A DNA stretch of 64,000 nt from Rhipidocladum racemiflorum (Eukaryota > Streptophyta > Magnoliopsida > Poales > Poaceae): contig CM070570.1 of NCBI GenBank assembly GCA_036346355.1, forward strand, positions 43,849,592 through 43,913,591, in the 5' to 3' direction. Of this stretch, positions 30,974 to 43,229 are shown in pieces; position 1 is the stretch's first letter; every line of letters starts with the position of its first letter. Below the pieces are notes generated by a model, which was not told the DNA's origin, ran no database searches, and worked only from the letters and a program-made list of their open reading frames with translations. A program made the position numbers and the translations under genes.

Positions 30974-32015
30974 TCAGATCACAAAATGATCAGGCAGTTC
31001 ATTTGCTAAATTCTGCAAATCGATTGTCTTCTTGACTTCATGATTTGCTTCATTAGTGCGAGGGTCATGCACGGGGATCCCAATGGAATGCCATATGATT
31101 TCCCGGCATTTTTCATCCAATGGTTCATTTCCTCCCCCTAATGACGGGAAAGCGATCCTCGTCAAAAAAATGCAATCAGCGAATTGGGCTGTATGCAAAT
31201 CTCCAGTCGTGGGTTCCAAATACCTGATTATGGATGCATTCTCATAACCAACGTATATCCCAGATTTGCGGAGAGGGCCCATTGCAGTTCGCTGTGGGGG
31301 TGGTATAGGTACATATACCATTCATTCAAATCTTCAAAATGACCCATTGCACTAGTTGCATAGTTGAATGGATGTTGTAGGCCGACGGTCTATAATTGAT
31401 GAGTGCTGCTGCGTGCAGGACTGCGTGTCCCCAACAAGTGTTGGGCAAGTTACGACTCTGCAAGAGTGGTCGGGCTATGAGCTTAATCCTCTTTATTAGT
31501 GCTTCAGCTATTCCATTTTGCGTATGGATGTGCGGCACAGAGTGCTCAACCGTTATTCCAGTTGCCGTATAATAATCATCAAATGCCTTGGAAGTAAATT
31601 CGCCGGCATTGTCCAATCGAATGGACTTCACGCGATGATCAGGAAAAGCATTCTTAATTCTGATGATCTGCGAGATCAACTTTGCGAATGCATGATTCCT
31701 TGTTGACAGCAAACATACATGCGACCATTTCGAGGAAGCATCAATGAGCACCATGAAGTACCAAAACAGCCCTGACAAGGGCTGAATCGGGCCGCAAATA
31801 TCCCCCTGAATGCGTTCCAGGAATGCAGTGATTTCATGTTGCACTCTCATAACAGAGGGTTTTGTTATTAATTTCCCGGTGGCACATGCATGGCACACAA
31901 AATCTTCGTGATTCGGGAAATTTTTAACATTAATGCTATGACCTTGTGAGTTGTTAACTATGTTTCTCATCAATCTAAGACCAGGATGACCTAAATATAC
32001 AATGCCATAAAGCAA
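30974..32015 (-). pseudogene. Copia integrase with GAG-pre-integrase finger
   Basis: 32015-31326 has HPGLRLMRNIVNN and FVCHACATGK (the H-X-C-X2-C zinc-binding part), then IQGDICGPIQPLSG (first Asp), SIRLDNAGEFTSKAFDDYYT (second Asp) and NGIAEALIKRIK (Glu), so the DDE triad is still readable. 31321-30974 continues with PLRKSGIYVGYENASIIRYL, the integrase C-terminal module. A stop near 31325 splits the two. Confidence 0.88.
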
Positions 32016-32175
32016 ATAATGAAGAGCTTCTAAATACAGTCTTCAAATAAGTATACACTGCGTGTGCATTGATTATCGTGTAGTACAACCCAGATTCATA
32101 TGAGGGATATTTTTCTAATACCATTTTTCATACTCCGCGTGCTTCATAATGCACAAATGCTATTTGCCATTTTCT

Positions 32176-32445
32176 TCATTGGTTTCTACGTGAAACCCAT
32201 TGGCGCGGATATCTGTTAAAACTTAAGAGAGTGCGTGTTGATTCAGGGTACAAGGAGGCTTCATCAATTACCAAAATTGTACCCATTGGCAATATAATTG
32301 TGGCTCTTCCTGAGCCTATTATATGCATATCGCTTCCTGCGATTTTCATAATCCTTCCAGCGTACTTCGTGATCGTCTGGAAGTATTTCGACTCTCTTAA
32401 GATGGTATTTGTTGTGCCACTATTAACAATACATATCATCTCCAT
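32176..32445 (-). pseudogene. Copia protease-like segment
   Basis: The - strand frame has ICIVNSGTTNTILRES, which corresponds to the aspartic protease active-site region that normally reads DSG(A/C/T)T. Here the catalytic Asp is Asn (NSG). The segment then passes GSGRATIILPMGTILVIDEA. Without the Asp this copy cannot process its polyprotein. Confidence 0.7.
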
Positions 32446-32613
32446 TGGGCGCTACACAATATCTTAAATGATAAGAAATATAATTCTAATCATATAGTGG
32501 CAAAGTAATTCAAATATTGCTTACAAATAAAGAATACTGGAATAAAGAATAAATTGCAATTCTATTCATGAGAAAAGAAAATGTATGCTCTTCGAGAGCT
32601 TACAATTCATTAC

Positions 32614-32990
32614 TCAAAATTCATTAACAACCACTGTTCTATAGCCTGCAAACTTCAGGCGAACCCAATCTTGCTGTGCTTGGAGCAAGATGGTGGGCTT
32701 GAGTTTCTCGAACTGCTTCTGAAGCGCAGTCCGTAACTCAAGTGTACTCACCTCAGCCATGTATTCATTATTCATAGTGGCTGAAAAGTGATACCTGGGG
32801 AGTACAAAATTTGATCGTTTTGCTCGGCAATAGTTTGCGTGTCCTTCGAGGACCCTAAGCCGGTGGCAGCTTGGAGCTTCTTGCTCGCAAGTATGATCTT
32901 CAAACTCGATGCCCATGTGAGATAGTTCGACCTTTCGGGTCGATTCTTCAAACTCACATTTAATAATGCCAGGTATTTGCATATTCAAAA
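32614..32990 (-). pseudogene. Copia gag remnant
   Basis: Two - strand frames together show gag: one has NYLTWASSLKIILASKKL, the other LQKQFEKLKPTILLQAQQDW, with frame changes between. N/Y.TW....K..L is the usual start of the copia gag (UBN2-like) domain. The zinc knuckle and most of gag are missing, so the copy has a large internal loss between gag and protease. Confidence 0.6.
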
Positions 32991-32999
32991 GATTCTTTT

Positions 33000-35247
33000 C
33001 ATTAGATTACTTCGTGTAATCTAATAGGGAGTGGTTGCAAGATTCATAATTGCATAATTAAATTCTCATGAATTTCCAGTAAACTAAAAGAAAGCAATAA
33101 TTTCAAGATTCATAAATACAAGATTCATAGATGCGAGATTCATATATACACAGATTCATAAATATTCAGAAATACAACTACGTGCATGTAGGTGATCCGC
33201 TTCGTGCAAACGATCAGATTCATATGCACGATCGGCTTCGTGCGATCGATTTTAACGCGGCTTCATGCGCGTGGTGCATTCAGTTCCATGCGTGTCGGCC
33301 TTCCTGGCGCGACGGTGGCCGCTTCGTGCGGCGTGCTTGAATTTCATAATAAATTATATTAAAGCAATAAATACAATGCATGGAACAGAACAATAATTGC
33401 ACAATTCATAAATTCAGAATAAACATGGCATAAGTCTAATTACAACTTATATAATTCTTGTTGGCTGGGAACGAAAACAGGTAATGAATATCTCTGTCAA
33501 TTTGACTCTTGGCCAGGTCAACCTGCCTCTAGGGCTCACATGAGGGAGGGAGCACTTCCCGTTTCCGGGTGCCAATTAAAGAACCAAGCCTCATGTGTGT
33601 TTTTCTAGACACCAATTGTCTCATATCTGTTTATTCATTACCAAAATCAAATCCCAACCACTCATGTTCTCATAAACTGTTGTATGAGAAATTCTGGAAT
33701 TTTCCTAATACTTTTCATAATTTCTGCTAATTTCCAAGCAATTTTCAGAATTACTTTACAACAGGAAATTGAATTTCAGCAAATATCAACATGACATAAT
33801 TCATAAATTCATAAATTCGGAAAATAAATTCTCAGGAATTTCCGATATTCTAAACAGGGCAATTATTGCAAAAATGCATGCAAAGTATTCATAAATACAG
33901 AAAATAAGGCTAAGTACAAAATAAAACAGAGCCAATTAATTTTCTGAATTTTTCTGAGAATTTTCATATTTTTCTGGCAATTTTCTGTAATTTTCTAATT
34001 GATTTATTTCTAATCCGTTTTCTAAAAGAAAACAGTAAATTAATAATAATAAAAAACTGGGGAGGGCAAATGGGTAATTTCCCATGCCCTCCCGTGCGCG
34101 ATTCGCTCCAAAACCGGATTGGAATCAGGCTTCCAAGCCTCAAGTCCGATCGGACTTTTGTGCTTCACGCATAGGACTTCATGTCCAATAGTTATTCATG
34201 TCCAGGGATTAATTCCTTGATGCATAGGACATTTGTGCTTCACGCATATAACTTCACGCATAGGACTTCTTGTCCACTGGAGGGAGTGCAAAGATGCTGT
34301 ACTTGGACTTCAAGTCCTTTCTATTCAGATTGATCGGCAACTCGCAGCAGCGCTTGGCAGCGCCGGCGGCTCTTCGAGGCTAGACGTTCGGTGGTGGCCG
34401 GGTGCGAGCCAGTGCGGAACACGGCTGCTGGACTTCAAGCCGACGCCGGTGCTCGTGCGGCGAGTCAGGAGGTTGATCGGGCGCGGCTTGCTGCGGCCAA
34501 GTAGCAGAGCGGTGGCTGGCGATGGGACGCGCCGGCCGGGCTTCAAGCGCGCAGTAGCCAATGGAGTGGCGACGTACGACAGCTTCGAGCGCATGTTAAC
34601 CGGGCGACTTCAGCATTGGTCGCCGGTTTCGTGTCGCGTTGACTGCTGGCACGTCGCGTGCGCGTGCTTCGAGCACGACGGTGCTCCGTGGCCGAGGAGC
34701 GCCGGTTTGTCGGCGGTGCTTCACTGCGAGCCGTGTTATCGGCTTCATGCCGTCTGGTGGAAAGAGTTCGGTCGGTGGTCCGACAGCCAGCTTTGAGCGC
34801 GACGTCTTCGGGTTGGGCTTCAATGCCGATGGCTTCGAGCCGATCGATGATTAGCTTCATGCTAGATCTGAATTATTCTCTAGCTTCGTGCTAGTTCTGT
34901 AATAGTTGATGTTGCATGTTGTACTTGTAGCTTCATGCCACATAACAAAATAAAATACCTAATCCGTAGATTAGATGCATGTATAGATTCAAAACGAGCG
35001 ATTAGATTAATCCTCGTTCTCACCTTTCTTACTATTTTTCGGTAGACTATCGCGTAGGATAGAGTCACGTAGGACTTTTCTTTCGGCAATCCGAGTGGAT
35101 GCCGGCTTGATGGCGAGTTGATTGCAGATCGGATCGGGCGATCAATCGCCGGTAGTAGACGTTCGTTGTAGTCGACGATCCTTTGCTTCTTCTCTTTTTG
35201 TTTCTCACCTTTCAATCTTTCTCCGGTAGAGCTTCGTGCTGATAACG
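33000..35247 (-). other. Long copia leader with many short XCTTCNNGX' palindromes
   Basis: Between gag and the 5' LTR lies non-coding DNA. 33340-34120 is AT-rich with TTCATAAATTCATAAATAC words. 33180-33340 and 34130-35240 carry many short palindromes around TTC: GGACTTCATGTCC (34174), GGACTTCTTGTCC (34263), GGACTTCAAGTCC (34305), GTGCTTCGAGCAC (34664), GGCTTCATGCC (34741), GGCTTCGAGCC (34831), AGCTTCATGCT (34853), TAGCTTCGTGCTA (34881), AGCTTCGTGCT (35230). The stems differ but stay complementary. The long frames at 34233-34860 on both strands are not genes. Confidence 0.6.
35234..35247 (-). other. Primer-binding-site candidate of the copia element
   Basis: On the - strand the 5' LTR ends CTAACA and is followed by CGTTATCAGCACGAAGC. 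Copia elements usually show TGGTATCAGAGC here, complementary to initiator tRNA-Met; GTTATCAGCACGA is a variant I recall from plant copia elements. The tRNA partner is not certain. Confidence 0.5.
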
Positions 35248-35473
35248 TGTTAGACAACCTCGCTATCGAATAGTCCGGGGTTGCCTAATAGATTGAACTG
35301 GAGAACAGAGAGAGAGGGCGAGAGACACAAATATGAAGAGGAACGGGTCTGCTTTATTATTCTGTATGCTTGTGTGTACAATGGGGTGACCCCCTGCCTC
35401 CTATATATAGCGGTTCTGCTTAGAGATAAGGAAGAGTCCATATAGGATAGGAAACCAGTTTCCTAACAGTTCT

Positions 35474-36885
35474 ATCCTCTACCGTGGAAGATCCGGCCTT
35501 CTGCGCTGCAGTAGCATCGTGTTTTCCTACTGAGCAACCTTTCCCAATTAACCACCTTGATTAGTCTCTTAATTAATCACTTTAATTATTTCTATCACTT
35601 AATTATGTCATTGATTAAGTAACTTTACTCAATTAAATGACTAATTAAATCATTACTGAGATAGGCTTGCTCCACGCCTACCTACCGAGCTTCTCGGCAG
35701 ATCTCTGATGCTGATGCTGAGCTTGTTCTGCGCGGCAGGTGACCTGCTGAGCTCGAAGATGCCATCGCCACGAGGGATTCTGCTGCCGTGGTACCGAAGC
35801 ACGCCGTGGTCCCAAAGGGGCCATATGTACAAATGTATTAGAAAGTGAGCTAGATTTTTTTTTAAAGTATGTAAAGCCTAAAGCACGCGGCATGTCTATC
35901 GTGTCGGCGCTGTGTAATCTCGCGCGACAACGACATGTACAACTCGCTTGCGATCTGCATTGCCCTAGCTACCGATCTATATAGCTAGCGAGCTCATTTC
36001 GTCAACACGTCAGGGGCGTGCGCGCGTATGATGTGCAGGGAGGGGAGAGGAGGGAGGCTTAATAAGAACCCGATCGGTTGCCCCTCGCGAGCTCACGAAA
36101 CCGGCGAAAATGACGTCACTGGATGGACGGTTTGGGTTTCGTGTACCAAGTTACCAACGACAATGACGTACACAGCGTATATACTAAATTGCTAATCAAA
36201 CAACTGGATCAAGGTCCCTGCCAAGTGCCACTGCGAATTCCGACTAATATATGGTGCTATGCTGGAGACCGGTAGCCGGTCGTAGCGTTAGGCTGCGATA
36301 TAATCCATCTATTTCTAATGTTCAAAATTTATCTCACAAAGAGTGTATCTTTAGTCCGTATGGTCCAGCTGTAAGTGTATGCATGCTGATTTAAGTGTCT
36401 GTGAAAACCGAAGCACTAGCATGCTTATGTATGGAGTAATGAGGGTCAAATTAGTCATTTACCTTGCACACTAATCTGTCTTAAAAAAAACCTAGAAATA
36501 CACTCTTTGTGAGACGGAGGAGTACTCTGCGAATCAGCAGGGACAGTAGTTGGTGAACACCGCTGCTTATATTGCGAACGATTATAACTGATGAGCGTCG
36601 GTCAAACCTCGACGCACCTTTTGGCCTTTACAGAATAATAGGTGAGTGACAGGTGTTGCATGGTTGGGACGAAAACGATTGATGGTGCGATATATTTTCG
36701 TTTCGCATAAAGCGTCGCCTCGCCTCCATCTTTCCTTCTCCCTCCCGTGGTCCGTCTGTCTGAACCGTCCTTCCCGGCCAGAAATATGAGCTCGTGTTGT
36801 TTTTATAAATCTCAGGCCACGCGTAAGAACCGTTGTTATCGTAGGAACTCACGACAGCTGGCTAGCTCAGCACCAGCTAATTAGG
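35474..36885. other. Intergenic with one Stowaway-like MITE
   Basis: No recognisable gene. 36329-36523 has inverted ends, ATCTCACAAAGAGTGTATCT and the inverse of AATACACTCTTTGTGAGACG, and ends GGAGGAGTA as Stowaway elements do. The remaining sequence shows only short frames without domains. Confidence 0.5.
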
Positions 36886-36886
36886 G

Positions 36887-36887
<1 letters not shown>

Positions 36888-36946
<59 letters not shown>
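36888..36946. repeat. (GA)n microsatellite
   Basis: An uninterrupted GA run of more than 50 bp, starting GGAGAGAGAG and ending AGAGAGCGC. Confidence 0.95.
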
Positions 36947-36949
<3 letters not shown>

Positions 36950-38083
36950 TATAATTAAGCTAGCTGCCGTAGCTTCTCTTCTTCTTCTTTTCGGTTGATT
37001 CCGACTTGCATATATTTGAGTCATGCATATGTATTCTCACGCTTCTGGTAAAAGAAAAAAGAAAAAAAACATTTGGAAACCCTCTGCTCGATACCAAAAA
37101 AAAAATTCACATCATTTTTTGACCTAGCTCCATCAATTAGCTTAATTGAGCTGAAATTCTAGGGAAAACTTTGTTCTTTGCCACTCAAAACGTATGCAAT
37201 ATCGTTTTTGCCACTTCCGTCAGTCCACTCCGCAGTCCAACTAGCAGGATGACCATAAGATGATAAGACCATGGTGCCCCTAACCTACAGTCCCTAGTGA
37301 GGGTTTGAGAGAAGAGGGGGGGACTTGCTCATCCAGCACCGGGAAGGAAGAAGAGAGACGCCTCCGGCCGGACGGCCGGCGGCAGAGAGAGTGATGGCAA
37401 GACCTGAGGTATGGGCAAAACGGAACGCCCACGATGAGGCGAAGCTAGCGGTGGTGGTGGTTTGGGGACAGGAGCGTCGGGGCTCGGGTTGAAGTGAATC
37501 AAAAGGGCACCCATCAATGGCGATCAGCGAATGCGGCAAACCTTGGCCGGGGGCGAGGAAGAGGGTGTCCAATCCGGTCCACTAACAGCACGAAGAATCA
37601 AACCAACTCGGTCGAGGCGACGGGAGCACGATAGAGGTACTCGATTGGAGCTCGGTCGACGGCAATGGCAGGCTTTGCAGCAGCGTTTGAGCTCTTCTTC
37701 TTCATTGCCGGCTGCGGCCGCGCCGCCTCTTCTCTGCTTCCGCGGTTGCTGTCCTAGACCTTGTTGTCTTCGCTGTGGCTGATCTAGTTAATCTGACCAT
37801 CTTCTTTCCTCCCCATGCGAGGCAAAGAGAGAAATGAGGGGCTGATAATAGGGCCCACAACCTGACAAGGGTATTGGACGTCTTTTGGGAAAGAGCTGAT
37901 TTTTATTATAATATATTTATAAAAGTCAATAAAATTATAATATTATTAAAGTACTTCACGAGACAACTCTATAATAGTTTTTATGTATCCAGTTTAAATA
38001 GTTAAAAATATATCGATAGTCAAAGTTTTAAAATTTTAACCGTTACTATGTTCCAAACGTTAGGTTTTCCAAGACCGAATGGA
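36947..38083. other. Intergenic with a GC-rich segment
   Basis: 37290-37800 is GC-rich with overlapping frames on both strands and no recognisable domain. It is preceded by CTTTGCCACTCAAAACGTATG...TTTTTGCCACTTCC, a partial direct repeat. 37900-38083 resembles a Stowaway/Mariner-like fragment, TATATTTATAAAAGTCAATA...GACCGAATGGAGTA; its inverse resembles 57150-57330. The copia element inserted directly at its end. Confidence 0.4.
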
Positions 38084-39240
38084 GTATTTGAAGGGAATAT
38101 GCCCGAGAGGCAATAATAAATTGTTTATTATCATATTCCATGTTTATAATAGATGTTTATTTCTCATGCTAAAATTGTATTAATCAGAAACGTTAATACA
38201 TGTGTGTTTAATAAACAAAAAGGTTCCTAGTAAAGCCTCTTTTTAAACTAGCTCGTTGATTAACTGATGATCAAGGTTTCCTGATCATGAACATTGGATG
38301 TTATTAATAACGGGGTCATGTCATTAGAAGAATGATGTGATGAACACACACCCAAGTTGGTATAGCAAATACGATCAAGTCATTTAGTTTGTTCTTTGTA
38401 TCAAACACATTCAAATAGCTCTTTTCCTTAGACCATGAGATGATGTCAATCACTAATTCGGAAGAGTACTTTGATGACATCAAACGTCACTCCGTAACAC
38501 GGTGACTATAAAGATGGATTTGGGTACTATGAAAGTATTAGTTGAGGCTCATGCATCAAGAGTGGGATTTGTCCATCCGGATGACGGAGAGATATACTGG
38601 GCCCTCTCGGTGATATCACATTGACATCGCTTGCAAGCATGTGACTAGGTCACAAGAATGTTATATCACGAACGAGTAAAGAGTACTTGTCGAAGCGGAT
38701 CGAACTAGGTATAGTTGATACTGATGATCGGATCCGGACAAGTAAAATATCGTGAGACAAAAGGAATTGGTTATGTCGTTTTACGGTTTACGCGATCACT
38801 AGTTCATCGTTGAGTGAATGGGGAGTCATTATGGATCTCGGATCCCGTGATGATTATTGATCCGAGAGGAGTCTCAATCATGTCCATTTTATTCACGAAC
38901 CGTAGGGTGACACACTTAAGGTTCATCGATGCATTTGAGTGGATACTGAAACACCGGAGAAAAATATGGACAAGATAGGATCGCTTTGAGTATCGCCGGA
39001 ATAGTTTCGGGATATCGGAATAGTTAAAGGGGGTATATGTTAATGTTTGTTAATTAAAAGAATTAACAAATATTAAATCTGAAATAAAAATGTTTATGGG
39101 AGAAAACCTTTCATTTTCTTGAGTGGGGTTTTAATGGAAATCAAAGTGGTTAATTTGTGAGTGGAGAGATCACTCACATGAAGAGAGGGAGGGCAAGGGG
39201 CAGCCCCCATGCGCCGCCACCCCACCCCTTGGCATGCCTC

Positions 39241-39268
39241 CTCCTCCTCCTATAAAAGGGAGGAGGAG
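39241..39268 (+). promoter_or_regulatory. TATA box placed in the loop of a perfect 10-bp palindrome
   Basis: CTCCTCCTCC-TATAAAAG-GGAGGAGGAG: the two arms are exact inverses and the eight-base centre is the TATA box. The 3' LTR has the identical structure at 45997-46024. The element's transcript should start about 30 bp downstream. Confidence 0.7.
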
Positions 39269-39707
39269 CTCCTCTCTTTGGTGTTCATCCATAACCCTTT
39301 GGTTGGTCCATTCTCCCTCCTCCCGCCGATCCGTTTTTCGAGCCGTGGCTTAAGCGGTTACCGCTGAAATTATTTCTTCACCACCACCACCACTAAGTCA
39401 GTAGTGTTGTTGGAGTTTTCCGGGATCCACTACTTCCGCTGCCCGCTGAACGAGGGATTGGAGGTCATCGTTGATCCGCACGTGTGACCAAATGCGAGGC
39501 GCCGCCGTTTGTGGCGCTCATCTTCGCGACTTTGAAGTCGGGAGTGTACCTCTACATCAACCACGTTTGTTTGCGGGAACGTTATTCCCGCTTCGGTCTA
39601 CGAGGGTGAGTCCTTCAAACCGCTTACTTGCATCTCCTAGATATGATCTTGGTGTTTGGTTGCAATCGTAGGAAAAATTTTTGTTTTCCATGCTACGAAA
39701 CCCTTCG

Positions 39708-39722
39708 GTATCGAGCCGTGTC
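39708..39722 (+). other. Primer-binding-site candidate
   Basis: Right after the 5' LTR end (CCCTTCG) comes GTATCGAGCCGTG. The usual copia site complementary to initiator tRNA-Met reads TGGTATCAGAGCC. The match is recognisable with two or three changes. Confidence 0.55.
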
Positions 39723-40859
39723 TATGCGTAGATGTTTTGTACGGTTTAAAACACATGTGGATGTGGGCGTTGATGATCATGTTATTGCATACTTCGTGTA
39801 TTTTGGATCATGGTGGCATAGTGGGATTTGAAGCGCCCGGACTAACCTTACATGTCCTCGCACATGAGACTTGTTCCACGCTCGACATGCAACTAGTATT
39901 GCATAAGTGGCTTTGCGGGTGTCAGTTTCTCCCACTATAGTCATGATCTAATTTACAACGGTTTGCTAATAATGTTTTATCACCGTTGTGGTTCTTGTTC
40001 GTAGGTAAGAATAGTTTTTCCTAGAAAGCCCAAAACCACGTAAAATATGCAAAAATAAATTAGAGGCGTCTAACTTGTTTTGCGGGCTTGTGATGTGATA
40101 TGGTCATTGATACAAAGATTGTTGTATGAAATGAAATTTATTGTAAATTTAAACAACCGGCAGGAGCCATTTGGTTGTTTTTCTTTTATGGCCTGCGTGC
40201 TAAATATATGTCCATGTGATATATTGTAATGGAGGAAGACAATCAAGATGGCAGCATCATGGACCTTGGTGCCATCTGCGGTGGAATGATGGAGATCATA
40301 CCATGTCGCACAAGATGGAGATCAAGTCTTTGAAAGGACCATATCATATCACTTTATTCATGCATGTGATGTTAATCCTTTTATGCATCTTATTTTGCTT
40401 GATTATGATCACGTCGATAGCACTATAAGATGATCCTCCAAATTAATATCAAGATAATAATGTGTTCTTCCATAGTATGCACCGTTAAGAAAGTTCGCTG
40501 CTTCAAGCACCACGTGATGATCGGGTGTGATAGACTCTACGCTCGCATACAACGGGTGTAAGCCAGATTTACACATGCAAATACTTTGGTTCTACTTGGC
40601 GAGCCTAGCATGTACTGAGACATGGCCTCGAACACGAACCGAAAGGTAAAGCATGAGTCATATGGATGATATGATGAACATATTGATGTTCGCCTTTGAA
40701 ACTATGCCGTCTCACGTGATGATCGGTTTCGGTATAGTGAATTTGGTTCATGTAATCACTAAAAATGACTAGAGGGATGTTGTTTTTGAGTGGGAGTTCT
40801 CGTATTAATTTTGAATTAACATTGAACTTAATCTATTATGAACTTAGTCTAAATAACTT

Positions 40860-41700
40860 TGCAAATATGTTGTAGATGGCACCCCTATTTTCAATTTCAA
40901 CTGTTCATGGAGAAAGAGAAACTAGCCACCAATGGTAGCAACTTTACCAAGCTGGGCCCTTAACACGAGGATTCTCCTCGTCACGCTCAAAGGAGCTATG
41001 TGCTAGAAGCACCGCTAGGTGACCCGCCTACGATGATGCCCCAGGAGGAGAAAAATGTTTTCTTGACTCGCAAGGAGGACCACAGTTTAGTTCAATGCGG
41101 CATTTTGTATGGCCTTGAGCCTGAGCTGCAAAACGCTTTTGAGCACAAAGAATGCTTTTGATACAATGAGGGAGTTGAAAATGATCTTCGACACCCATGC
41201 CGCAAAGAGAGAGTTATGAAGCTTGAAAAGTTCTTTAGCTGCATGATGGAGGAAAACAGACTCCGTTAGTGAGCACGTACTCAAAATGTGCTGGTACGCC
41301 GAGATAAACTCATAGCTTTGGGAATAACGATCCCCATTGAGCTAGGAATTCATCGTGTTCTCCAGTCTCGCCACCAAGCTACAAGAGCTTTGTGATGAAC
41401 TACAACATGCAGGGCATGAAGAAGTCTCTCCCGAACTTCATCAATGCTAAAAGCTGAAGTGGAGATCAAGAAGGAACATCAAGTGTTGATGGTCCAAAAG
41501 ACTATCGATTTCAAGAAGAAAGGTAAGTCTAAGGGAAACTTCAAGAAGAAGGGCAAGTCTGTTGCTACATCGAGAAGAAGACCAAGGCTGGCCCTAAGTC
41601 GAGCATCTTGAATGTTTTTATTGCAAGGGCACTGGGCAATCGAAGCGCAAGCGCCCAAAATATCTGGGCCGATAAGAAGGACGGAAAGTTAGCAAAGGTA
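40860..41700 (+). pseudogene. Copia gag remnant with broken zinc knuckle
   Basis: Pieces in different frames show ARTMGVEN-like decay followed by FFSCMMEEN, then KKKGKSKGNFKKKGKS and ECFYCKGTGQSKRKRPKY (about 41610-41665). The last is a CCHC knuckle in which His is Gln and the last Cys is Arg, so it can no longer bind zinc. No frame is open across the region. Confidence 0.7.
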
Positions 41701-41871
41701 TATATGATATACATGTTATTGATGTGTACCTTACTAGTACTCGCAGTAGTGCCTGGTATTTGATACCGGTTCGGTTGCTAACATATGTAACTCAAACAGA
41801 GCTAAGGAATAAGCGACAACTAGCAAGGGATGAGGTAATGATGCGGCGTCGGCAATGGATCAAAAGTTGAT

Positions 41872-43229
41872 GTGATCGCCGTCGACGCTACCTATCCAAT
41901 TACCATCGGATTAGTTATAAACCTAAATAATTGTTATTTAGTGCCTGCGTTGAGCATGAACATCATATCTGGATCTTGTTTAATGCGAGACGGTTATTCA
42001 TTCAAGTCTGAGAACAATGGTTGTTCAATTTATATGAATAATATCTTTTATGGTCATTAAAATGAAAATAATGGTTTGTTTATTTTGAATCTTGATAATA
42101 GTACACATGTTCATAATGTGAATGCCAAAAGAATTAAGTTGAATGATGATATTGCTGCATATATGTGGCATTGCCGCTTATGTCATATTGGTGTTAAACG
42201 CATGAAGAAGCTCCATTCTGATGGACTACTAGAATCACTTGATTATGAATCATTTGAGACATGTGAACCATGCCTCATGGGCAAGATGACTAGAACCCCG
42301 TTTTCCGGTACAATGGAGCGGGCAACCGACTTATTGGAAATCATACATACCGATGTGTGTGGTCCAATGAGTGTGTCGTAGCGTGGTGGATATCGTTGCC
42401 GTTACTTTCACGGATGATTTGAGTAGATATGGATATATTTACTTAATGAAACACAAGTCTGAAACATTTGAAAAGTTCAAAGAATTTGAGTGAAGTAGAA
42501 AATCATCGTAACAAAAAGATCAAATTTCTACGATCTGATCGTGGAGGAGAGTATCTTAGTTACGAGTTTGGCACACACATGAAACAATGTGGAATAGTTT
42601 CACAACTCACTCCTGCTGGAACACCACAGCGTAATGGTGTATCCGAAGGCCGTAATCGTACTTTATTGGATATGGTTCGATCTATGATGTCCCTTACAGA
42701 TTTGCCACTTTCATTTTGGGGTCATGCACTAGAAACAAATGCATTCACTTTAAATAGGGCACCATCTAAATCCGTTGAAATGACACCGTATGAATTATGG
42801 TTTGGCAACAAACCTAAGTCATCATTTCTAAAAGTTTGGGGATGCGATGTTTATGTGAAGAAACTTCAACCTGATAAACTCGAACCCAAAGCGGAAAAAT
42901 GCGTCTTCATAGGATACCCTAAAGAAACAATTGGGTACACCTTCTATCACAGATCCGAGGGCAAGGTTTTCGTTGCCAAGAATGGATCCTTTTTGGAAAA
43001 AGAGTTTCTCTCGAAAGGTGTGAGTAGTAGGAAGGTAGAACTCGACGAGGTTGTTGAACCTTCTCTTCATGGAATGGCAAGTGCAGCGGCGGAAGTTGTT
43101 TCGGAGTTGACTTCACCAAATGAAGAGGGAACTAATGATAAGGATCATGAAACTCGAAAGAGAAAACTACCGCACCTCGCATGTCAACAAGAGCGCATAC
43201 TTCTCATGACTTTTATGTTCCTTCTATGA
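41872..43229 (+). pseudogene. Copia protease end and integrase
   Basis: 41872-42060 (LNNCYLVPALSMNIISGSCL) is the region before integrase. 42076-42381 has MWHCRLCHIGVKRMKKLHSD and CEPCLMGKMTRTPFSG, the zinc-binding GAG-pre-integrase part, and HTDVCGPMSV with the first Asp. After frameshifts, 42468-43229 gives FLRSDRGGEYLS (second Asp) and RNGVSEGRNRTLLDMVRSMM (Glu), then the C-terminal part FLKVWGCDVYVKKLQPD. At least three frame changes lie between 42380 and 42470. Confidence 0.88.

Larger units (their letters stand above)
28613..35468 (-). mobile_element. Ty1/copia retrotransposon with short LTRs
   Basis: The 5-bp duplication GTTCT is perfect at 28608-28612 and 35469-35473. The LTRs TGTTAGACAACC...TTTCCTAACA are 211 bp (28613-28823, 3' LTR) and 221 bp (35248-35468, 5' LTR) and nearly identical, differing mainly around GAACAGTCCGC/GAACGGGTCTGC. 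The order gag, protease, integrase, reverse transcriptase, RNase H on the - strand is that of copia elements. Coding parts are broken by several stops and frameshifts. The leader between the 5' LTR and gag is unusually long (about 2.2 kb). Confidence 0.92.

Noticed and set aside
34233..34860. 187-codon + strand frame and several - strand frames
   Set aside because: They fall in the copia leader between the 5' LTR and gag, have no domain, and result from local GC richness and the small palindromes.
28613..35468. CRISPR-like array in the palindrome-rich leader
   Set aside because: The repeats are short, variable and irregularly spaced with no constant unit, and the DNA is plant nuclear sequence.
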